A stretch of DNA of 8,484 nt from an uncultured Muribaculaceae bacterium (GTDB lineage: Bacteria > Bacteroidota > Bacteroidia > Bacteroidales > Muribaculaceae): contig CAJTRC010000084.1 in the NCBI GenBank assembly GCA_910578365.1, positions 1-8,484 on the forward strand, given 5' to 3'. This document shows, one piece after another, positions 1-5,156 of this stretch (position 1 is the first letter of the stretch; the number at the start of each line of letters is the position of its first letter). The translations under genes and the position numbers were made by a program. The notes beneath the pieces were generated by a model. The model was not told where the DNA came from. It did no database searches and was given only the letters and a program-made list of their open reading frames with translations.

Positions 1-6
1 CCCGGC

Positions 7-97
7 CGAAAATCACGTGGCGAATTTTGCTCTGAATTGAAGGAGCATAGCGAGCTATGTGACTGAAATGAAGAGCTAAAGGCGCCCGTGATTTTCG
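7..97. repeat. Palindromic intergenic element
   Basis: The arms CGAAAATCACG (7-17) and CGTGATTTTCG (87-97) are perfect 11-base reverse complements. Nested inside, TTTTGCTCT (25-33) pairs with AGAGCTAAA (72-80) with one mismatch, and CATAGC/GCTATG at about 47-60 forms a central hairpin. The layered symmetry looks like a REP- or MITE-type repeat, or a large structured transcript end. From memory, similar sequences recur between genes in Bacteroidales genomes, but I could not check this. Short ORFs cross it on both strands and I do not regard them as genes. Confidence 0.55.
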
Positions 98-165
98 AGT
101 GGAATGGTAATTTCTGTATCAACATTATTTTTTGAATTAATAGATTTTTAAAGTTATCCCCGCCT

Positions 166-202
166 TGGCGTCTCTTTTGCTGAATTGCTAAAAGATACGC
201 CA
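166..202. terminator. Stem-loop downstream of the DUF805 gene
   Basis: Bases 166-178 pair with 190-202 as a 13-bp stem with one mismatch (172/196) around an 11-base loop. It lies about 40 bases beyond the stop of the minus-strand DUF805 gene, a suitable place for transcript termination or 3'-end protection. No T-run follows on either strand, so it is not a canonical intrinsic terminator. The rest of 98-239 is AT-rich and shows nothing else. Confidence 0.4.
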
Positions 203-239
203 CCGGGAATTTAATATTTATTATTAAACACCCTCTAAT

Positions 240-620
240 TCAGTCTATCATATTGGGTATATCGCCGTAGCGATTATTGTCCATATAGCTGCCGGTGCAG
301 AACCACACCAGCAGAGGTAGCAGACCAATACCGGTTACCGCCAGAGGAAGCCACCAGCCACTGCGGTTCACATCGTGGAGGCGGCGCACTGCCATCGAAA
401 GCATAGGAAGCATAAGAAACATCAGCACCAGCACGCCAACGACACAAGCTGCCACATTGCCAAGGACGCCTACGACAAACACGCTCGTAATGAACGTTAG
501 CAACGAGAAAAGCATAAACCACCAGAAGTCTGATAAGGCAGCTCTGCCTGAAAAATTTAAGTAATTACATTTCAACGCGCAATCTATCGCCTCGCTGAAA
601 GTCAGTTGACGCTGATACAT
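240..620 (-). CDS. DUF805 family inner-membrane protein
   Basis: This 126-residue protein belongs to the DUF805 (YhaH-like) family of small membrane proteins, whose biochemical role is unknown. It has the family layout: an N-terminal segment with GR...FWWF (about residues 24-35), hydrophobic stretches at about 33-54 and 56-77, the hallmark RRLHDVNRSGWW (79-90), a third hydrophobic stretch at about 90-108, and a C-terminal NRYGD. The length is normal for the family. There is no signal peptide; the first membrane segment probably acts as the targeting signal. The ATG is supported by a promoter just upstream (658-689), which would give a leader of about 30 bases. It diverges from the endonuclease gene and appears to be transcribed alone. 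The family call is secure; the function is not known. Confidence 0.9.
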   Translation of the reverse strand: MYQRQLTFSEAIDCALKCNYLNFSGRAALSDFWWFMLFSLLTFITSVFVVGVLGNVAACVVGVLVLMFLMLPMLSMAVRRLHDVNRSGWWLPLAVTGIGLLPLLVWFCTGSYMDNNRYGDIPNMID

Positions 621-657
621 GTTATAATGGTTATGAATGGAGAGAGTTTTGATGATA

Positions 658-689
658 CAAATATAGTGAACAACTTGGAGAAAACCAAA
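658..689 (-). promoter_or_regulatory. Promoter of the DUF805 gene
   Basis: Read on the minus strand, TTTG (686-689) is followed after exactly 20 bases by TATATTTG (658-665). This is a full match to the Bacteroidota housekeeping promoter TTTG-N19-21-TAnnTTTG. The start codon lies 37 bases downstream of the -7 box. Confidence 0.75.
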
Positions 690-762
690 TTCTTCGACGC
701 TATCTAAGCAACAAACTTTTCTACCGATTGGTTCAAAAAGGGTAATGCTGACATATATTATG

Positions 763-787
763 ACACTTTTATAACACTTTTAACACT
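763..787. repeat. Tandem ACACTTTTA repeat upstream of the nuclease promoter
   Basis: ACACTTTTA occurs at 763-771 and again at 774-782, an 11-base period close to one helical turn, followed by a partial ACACT at 783-787. It ends seven bases before the -33 element of the endonuclease promoter, so it could be a regulator site. It could also be chance in AT-rich DNA. Confidence 0.35.
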
Positions 788-793
788 CCAGAC

Positions 794-824
794 TTTGTCG
801 GCCCACAAAATTTTCCTAATTTTA
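794..824 (+). promoter_or_regulatory. Promoter of the endonuclease gene
   Basis: TTTG (794-797), 19 bases, then TAATTTTA (817-824). This matches the Bacteroidota pattern at every fixed position except the last base of the -7 box (A for G). It would give a short leader of about 15 bases before the ATG at 846. Confidence 0.6.
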
Positions 825-845
825 TGACCTTTTTATATACCAATC

Positions 846-3236
846 ATGAAACTGCAATATACTCTTTTACTATCGGCAATGTTCGCAGTGAGCGCGCACG
901 CCGTCGAACCGGCCGGATACTACACTCCGTGCGAAAACAAAGGCGGCAGCAGTCTGCTGTCGGCCTTGTGCGAAAAGGTCGGTCCGCATACCGTAATAAG
1001 TTATGACGGACTGCTTGACCTCTACAAGACTTCCGACGTATATTCCGACGGAAAAATCTGGGACATGTACTCTACCAAGCACTGGACCGCAGGCAATACC
1101 TGCGGCGGCGGCGGCTACAAACGCATAGGCGACTGTTACAACCGCGAGCACTCAATGCCCAAAAGCTGGTTCAACGATGCAAAACCCATGTACTCCGATG
1201 CCTTCCACCTCTACCCCACCGACGGCAAAGTCAACGGACAGCGCTCCAACTACCCCTACGGCGAGTGTGCCAACGGCACCCGTGAGCCTTCCCACGCCGG
1301 AGTGGATGCCTTGGGCAAACTCGGGACATCGACTTTCAGCGGCTACAGCGGCAAGGTGTTCGAACCCGACGATGAATACAAAGGCGACTTCGCCCGCTCA
1401 TACTTTTATATGGCGGCGGCATATAACGACCGCATAGCTTCCTGGTCATCGCCAATGTTGGCCGGAAACGCGTATCCGGCATTTACCGGCTGGTCGGTGG
1501 AACTGCTACTGAAATGGCACCGGCAAGACCCTGTGAGCGACAAGGAACGCAACCGCCAGGAAGCAGTGTATGCACGGCAACGCAACCGCAACCCCTTTAT
1601 CGACCATCCCGAAATGGCCGAATATATCTGGGGCAATAAAAAAAATCAGCTCTGGAGCTACAATATAAGCACAGACCCCGAAATCAACGCTCCGGTAAAC
1701 GGCTCGACAATCAACATGGGTACTGCAGCTGTAAATATTCCGCGCAGCACCACCGTGACTGTACGCGCCACCGACCTCAAACAGGCAGTGAAAGTAAGCA
1801 CCACAGGCGATTTTCAGGCCTCGGTCAACTCCATTCCCGCCGCATCGGCCTGCACCGCCAACGGATATAACCTCGGCATCACTTTCAAGGCATCGGCTCA
1901 GGGTATCGCAAAAGGAACTCTCACACTGCAGTGCGGCACTCTTTCGACTGTAGTAAACCTTACCGCCGAAGCAGTAAGCGGTCTGCCGGCCGACAAACCC
2001 TCGGACATCACCGACTGCGGCTTCACTGCTACCTGGACCAACATCGGCGATGCCGATGCACAAGGCAATTACTATCTATTTGTAACTGATGTAGTGGACG
2101 ACGAACCTATTGCCGGTTATCCCAAAGCGGTAAAGGCTTCAGACGAAAGATTTGTGGTCAACGACCTGATGCCCTCCACCGAGTACGGCTTCTGCCTGCG
2201 TTCGGAATCTCTGGCGTCGCGCATATATTATTTCAGCACAAGCGCTCCCTTGCCAAGCATTGACTTCTACTTCGACGGCGACCTGTATCTGAAATCCATG
2301 CCCGGCGAACCTGGCGAAGCTGCCGAAATCGAGGCTGAAATAGAGAACATCAGCGGCGACATCAGCCTGAATGTAACAGCTCCTTTCCAGATTTCGACCG
2401 ACCACAGCAACTGGGCTACAGAGGCCATACTGCCCGAGGGCGCCGACCGCTTCTATGTGCGGCTATACGGCGACCAGCCGGGCGAATACAGTTGCTCGCT
2501 GGTGGCCCGCGCAGGCGACTACTACAACGACGACGCTGTAATCTCGGGCTGCATCGGCTCGGTAACCAACTTTACCGAGGACTTCGAACCCGAAGGCACA
2601 GGCAGCTACAACCCGCATAGTTATCGCGGCAGCGCATGCATGTGGAATTTCAGCGATGCCGGCATGTGGGGCGACGACCCTGCCCACGGTGGCGAGCACG
2701 CCGTACGCGCGGGCCGCGACGGTGAAGGTATTATCGAAATGGCCGAAGATGCCGAAGGCGGCATCGGCACAGTAAGCCTGTGGTCGCGCATCTTCAAGGA
2801 AGCCGACGGCGAAGCTCGTTTCGAACTGCAGTACTCAACCGACAGTGGCTCTCAATGGCATACGGCAGGCAGCGCCTCGGTCAAGACTACCATATACGAG
2901 GAATTCCACTTCACTGTAAACCAGCCCGGCAAGGTGCGTCTGCGACTCGTACAGACTTACGGCAAGCGCTGGTACCTTGATGACCTCACTGCCACCGCCT
3001 ACCGTGGCTCCACTTCGGTCGAAGACCCCGACGGCTACCACAGCTGGGATGCCTACTGCCTCGACGGCAAGCTGACTATAGAGCTGGCCGAAGCAGGCGA
3101 GATACTCGTCTACGGCACCGACGGCATTGTCTACGCCGCCGGCACAGGCATGGTCGGCACCAACAGCTACGACCTCGCGCCGGGCCTCTATCTGGTGGCT
3201 GTGAACGGCAGAGTGCGCCGTGTGGCAGTACGCTGA
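846..3236 (+). CDS. Secreted endonuclease I family nuclease with T9SS sorting tail
   Basis: This 796-residue protein is predicted to be exported and to cut DNA, and perhaps RNA, outside the cell. Residues 1-19 form a signal peptide ending in AHA. Residues about 25-265 are the endonuclease I (EndA/NucM/Vvn) domain. NREHSMPKSWF (99-109) supplies the metal-binding Glu101 and catalytic His102, and NGQRSNYP (130-137) supplies the expected second metal ligand Asn130. C86, C97 and C141 could form disulfides. The catalytic family is usually about 230-280 residues; here more than 500 follow. A beta-rich linker spans about 280-375, an Fn3-like domain about 380-467, another beta domain about 470-570, and a 'choice-of-anchor'/MAM-like module about 575-720 (EDFEPEGTGSYNP to WYLDDLTATAY). 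The C-terminal 60 residues, ending YDLAPGLYLVAVNGRVRRVAVR-like, read as a T9SS type A sorting domain, implying surface attachment or release. Likely roles are phosphate or nucleotide scavenging, or degrading extracellular DNA. It appears monocistronic. Confidence 0.9.
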   Translation: MKLQYTLLLSAMFAVSAHAVEPAGYYTPCENKGGSSLLSALCEKVGPHTVISYDGLLDLYKTSDVYSDGKIWDMYSTKHWTAGNTCGGGGYKRIGDCYNREHSMPKSWFNDAKPMYSDAFHLYPTDGKVNGQRSNYPYGECANGTREPSHAGVDALGKLGTSTFSGYSGKVFEPDDEYKGDFARSYFYMAAAYNDRIASWSSPMLAGNAYPAFTGWSVELLLKWHRQDPVSDKERNRQEAVYARQRNRNPFIDHPEMAEYIWGNKKNQLWSYNISTDPEINAPVNGSTINMGTAAVNIPRSTTVTVRATDLKQAVKVSTTGDFQASVNSIPAASACTANGYNLGITFKASAQGIAKGTLTLQCGTLSTVVNLTAEAVSGLPADKPSDITDCGFTATWTNIGDADAQGNYYLFVTDVVDDEPIAGYPKAVKASDERFVVNDLMPSTEYGFCLRSESLASRIYYFSTSAPLPSIDFYFDGDLYLKSMPGEPGEAAEIEAEIENISGDISLNVTAPFQISTDHSNWATEAILPEGADRFYVRLYGDQPGEYSCSLVARAGDYYNDDAVISGCIGSVTNFTEDFEPEGTGSYNPHSYRGSACMWNFSDAGMWGDDPAHGGEHAVRAGRDGEGIIEMAEDAEGGIGTVSLWSRIFKEADGEARFELQYSTDSGSQWHTAGSASVKTTIYEEFHFTVNQPGKVRLRLVQTYGKRWYLDDLTATAYRGSTSVEDPDGYHSWDAYCLDGKLTIELAEAGEILVYGTDGIVYAAGTGMVGTNSYDLAPGLYLVAVNGRVRRVAVR

Positions 3237-3270
3237 ATTTGCTAATTTTAGCATAAATAGGTATACACAA

Positions 3271-3319
3271 AAATTTAACAATATTTTTCATAATTATATG
3301 AGAAATAATTGTTAAATTT
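3271..3319. terminator. 49-base AT-rich hairpin between convergent genes
   Basis: AAATTTAACAAT (3271-3282) and ATTGTTAAATTT (3308-3319) are perfect reverse complements. The stem continues as 3283-3291 paired with 3298-3306, with one G-T wobble, a single bulged A at 3307 and a six-base loop. It lies 35 bases past the nuclease stop and is the likely 3' structure of that transcript, but it lacks a GC-rich stem and a T-run. A second perfect 7-bp inverted repeat, ATTTGCA/TGCAAAT (3316-3322/3338-3344), overlaps its right arm. Confidence 0.5.
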
Positions 3320-3371
3320 GCAATCATAAAATTTCTATGCAAATAGTTGTTTTATAGATAATTGTGTATTC

Positions 3372-3404
3372 AATAAGGGACAATCGCGATGATTGCCCCT
3401 TATT
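3372..3404. terminator. Stem-loop terminating the channel gene
   Basis: AATAAGGGACAATC (3372-3385) pairs with GATTGCCCCTTATT (3391-3404) with one mismatch around the loop GCGAT, a 14-bp stem. It begins five bases after the stop codon of the minus-strand channel gene and could also stop plus-strand transcription from the nuclease. No long T-run follows. Confidence 0.55.
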
Positions 3405-3408
3405 TCGT

Positions 3409-4743
3409 TTATCCGGCGTTGTCGGCGGCGGCGTGCTGGCTGTGGCCATTGCCTGTGCCGGCGGCGGTATGTGCCGGCGGCACATCGGTTACCGTGAGCG
3501 ACGAACTGCTGTATATGCCCAATCCGAATTCCTGAGCCGACATTATCACATGCTCGAGCACTCCGCTGAGTATACCTTCGTATTCGTCCCAGTCGGTCGT
3601 ATTGGTGAAGGCCCAGATGTTCAGCGGCACTCCGCTGTCGTTGGGTTCCTGCAGGCGTATCATTATACGCTCTGTCTTCGATATTTTGGGGTGGCTGGTC
3701 AGATACAGCGCTATATATGCCCGGAACAAGCCCAGATTGGTGAGTGTGCTGCCGCTTATGGAGCGGATGCCCGGAGCACTCAGAGTCTTATCGGGCGCTT
3801 TTTCGCTCTCGGCAATAAAGTCGGCCATCCCCGGATGCAGTTTGGATACTTTCGCCACTCGGTCGGGGTCGCAGGGCACCACCGTGGTGAGGTCTACTAT
3901 AAGCGACTCAAATATACGGCGCACGCCGCTCTCCCACATGCCACGGTAGTTCTGGAACGAGGTCGACACCAGGGTATACGGCGGCACCATCACCACGGTT
4001 TTGTCGAAGTTCCTCACTTTAACAGTCGACAGTGTAACGTCTTCGACCACTCCGTTGGCCTGCGTGCCCTGGATTACCACCCAGTCACCAACGCGAAGCA
4101 TATCGTTCTCCGACATTTGTATGCCGGCCACAAATCCCAGTATGGTGTCCTTGAATATAAGCGAAAGCACGGCGGCAAAAGCACCCAGGCCGGTGAGCAG
4201 CGCCACGGGCGACTTATCAATCAGCACCGATACCGCCACAATCGCTATCACTATCCATACAATGCCAATGGCTACATTGAGTATGCCCTTAAGCGGCAGA
4301 TTGCGTGAGTTCTCGCGCTTGTTGACCCTGAAGAAAATAAAGTGGAACACCGCACTTATGCCTATGGCCACGCACACCAGGGTGTATATGACCGCCAGCT
4401 TGCCGATAATGTCGAGGGCATGACTGCCGTCGACAAAGGCAAACGGCAGCATTGCCAAAAACACCAGCGGCGGAATCACATGGCTGCACTTCTCCAAGGT
4501 ATGCTGTTGAAGCAGTTCGCGTCCTACGCTGCCGTCGTGGATTGCCACGGCTTTACGGGTTACAAACAGAATGACTTTCTTCACACACCAGCCAATGGCC
4601 AGCGATACGGCAATGATTATGGCCACATACACAAGCTCCTCGGCCGTAGTTTCATGGCGGAGGCCGATTCTGTCGAGAAAACTGTCGATGTGTTTCAGCA
4701 ACCAAAGCGCAATGGTATGGGTAGGGATCAGATCGGCAAACAT
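3409..4743 (-). CDS. MscS-family mechanosensitive channel, YbdG-like
   Basis: This 444-residue membrane protein belongs to the small-conductance mechanosensitive channel family, which opens under membrane tension to release solutes after osmotic downshock. Membrane segments lie at about 36-60, 88-105, 112-138 and 153-175. A Gly/Ala-rich pore helix follows at about 178-205 (ALLTGLGAFAAVLSLIFKDT), then the beta domain with VRVGDWVV-like residues at 217-224 and VRNFDKTVVMVPPYTLVS (243-260). The FDKTVVMVPPYTL to YRGMWESGVRRI stretch resembles the YbdG branch more than the short MscS proteins, and the length fits YbdG. The last 22 residues or so are a His/Ala/Gly-rich low-complexity tail, probably a lineage-specific extension. 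An in-frame stop lies upstream, so the ATG at 4743 is the earliest possible ATG. Its leader contains an intrinsic terminator and a small overlapping ORF, which suggests conditional expression. The exact subfamily is inferred from motifs. Confidence 0.88.
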   Translation of the reverse strand: MFADLIPTHTIALWLLKHIDSFLDRIGLRHETTAEELVYVAIIIAVSLAIGWCVKKVILFVTRKAVAIHDGSVGRELLQQHTLEKCSHVIPPLVFLAMLPFAFVDGSHALDIIGKLAVIYTLVCVAIGISAVFHFIFFRVNKRENSRNLPLKGILNVAIGIVWIVIAIVAVSVLIDKSPVALLTGLGAFAAVLSLIFKDTILGFVAGIQMSENDMLRVGDWVVIQGTQANGVVEDVTLSTVKVRNFDKTVVMVPPYTLVSTSFQNYRGMWESGVRRIFESLIVDLTTVVPCDPDRVAKVSKLHPGMADFIAESEKAPDKTLSAPGIRSISGSTLTNLGLFRAYIALYLTSHPKISKTERIMIRLQEPNDSGVPLNIWAFTNTTDWDEYEGILSGVLEHVIMSAQEFGLGIYSSSSLTVTDVPPAHTAAGTGNGHSQHAAADNAG

Positions 4744-4781
4744 AGTAATATTGGAATAAAGAATTTATAATCAGAAGGCAT
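4728..4781 (-). CDS. Possible 17-residue leader peptide overlapping the channel start
   Basis: On the minus strand, GGAGG (4790-4794) is followed after eight bases by ATG (4779-4781), opening the frame MPSDYKFFIPILLCLPI and a TGA at 4728-4730. The stop lies inside the channel gene, so the two frames overlap by 16 bases, an arrangement typical of translational coupling. A strong Shine-Dalgarno is unusual in Bacteroidota. The peptide has no recognisable family and may be chance. Confidence 0.25.
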   Translation of the reverse strand: MPSDYKFFIPILLCLPI

Positions 4782-4845
4782 CCCTGACACCTCCGGCCTA
4801 TAGGGCTATGATTAAAACACACAGAGAGAACTTTCGGTTGGGTAC

Positions 4846-4878
4846 AAAAAAAAATTACTCGTCATCACGACGGGTAAT
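4846..4878 (-). terminator. Intrinsic terminator in the channel gene's leader
   Basis: On the minus strand, ATTACCCGTC (4869-4878) pairs with GACGAGTAAT (4854-4863) around the loop GTGAT with one C-A mismatch, followed directly by eight T (4846-4853). This is a complete intrinsic terminator. It sits about 40 bases downstream of a TAnnTTTG box and about 100 bases before the channel ATG. It would either end a short RNA of about 65 bases or act as an attenuator for the channel. From memory, very similar leaders occur before many unrelated Bacteroidales genes; I could not check this. Confidence 0.7.
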
Positions 4879-4917
4879 CTCTTAAACCTTAAATCTAATA
4901 CCATGAAAAACACATTG

Positions 4918-4925
4918 CAAAGTTA
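4918..4925 (-). promoter_or_regulatory. -7 box upstream of the channel gene
   Basis: On the minus strand this reads TAACTTTG, a full match to TAnnTTTG. The position expected for the -33 element (about 4945-4949) reads ATGT or GTTTT rather than TTTG, so that half is weak. Transcription would start near 4911 and run into the terminator at 4846-4878. Confidence 0.55.
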
Positions 4926-5059
4926 CTATTTTTTTATGTTATAAAACATATATTTCAGTCAAAAAATCTAAACATTTACAAGTTTTAACCAAATTATATT
5001 CCGTCAAAAATAGCTGTAGCGCAGCCATGATATAGTACGTGGCGACAGTGGATTGATTT

Positions 5060-5143
5060 TCGACATAGAACCCCTTTGGCAGTGACGGCATAAACAGCAA
5101 GGATGCAATTTTACAGTCACCCGCCAAAGGGGTTCATTATCGA
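5060..5143. repeat. 13-bp perfect inverted repeat downstream of the protease gene
   Basis: GAACCCCTTTGGC (5068-5080) and GCCAAAGGGGTTC (5123-5135) are perfect reverse complements. Inside them GTGAC (5082-5086) pairs with GTCAC (5116-5120). Outside them TCGA (5060-5063) pairs with TCGA (5140-5143). Its left edge lies about 14 bases past the protease stop, so a transcript-end structure is the simplest reading. The stem is unusually GC-rich for this spacer and has no T-run. A binding site or a remnant of a small mobile element is an alternative. Confidence 0.55.
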
Positions 5144-5156
5144 TATAAGAAGCTTT

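Larger units (their letters stand above)
4744..5156. other. Gene-free spacer between channel and protease genes
   Basis: This 413-base stretch holds the channel's predicted leader and promoter box (to 4925), then AT-rich DNA. At 5013-5043 there are overlapping small stems: GCTG/CAGC at 5013-5025, and GCCATG/CGTGGC at 5024-5043 with a wobble. On the minus strand these are followed by TATTTTT, so they may be a weak terminator for the protease transcript. A large inverted repeat follows at 5060-5143. A 62-codon minus-strand frame at 4939-5127 shows no domain or start signal and runs through the inverted repeat, so I do not call it a gene. Confidence 0.6.

Noticed and set aside
1..125. Open frames on both strands through the left-edge palindrome (minus from ATG at 125; plus frame ending at 66)
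   Set aside because: Both are encoded mostly by the palindromic element. They are Ser/Phe-rich or very short, lack start signals and have no recognisable family. A coding end reaching in from the left cannot be fully excluded.
3364..4308. Long plus-strand frame of 314 codons
   Set aside because: It lies opposite the channel gene, whose protein matches a known family along its length. The plus-strand translation is rich in His, Tyr and Arg with no domain, as expected of an antisense shadow.
4903..4944. Plus-strand mini-ORF beginning MKNTLQS
   Set aside because: It is the reverse complement of the predicted channel promoter and leader start. The promoter and terminator explain the sequence better.
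4939..5127. 62-codon minus-strand frame in the spacer after the protease
   Set aside because: It runs through the 13-bp inverted repeat, has no promoter or ribosome site and no recognisable features.
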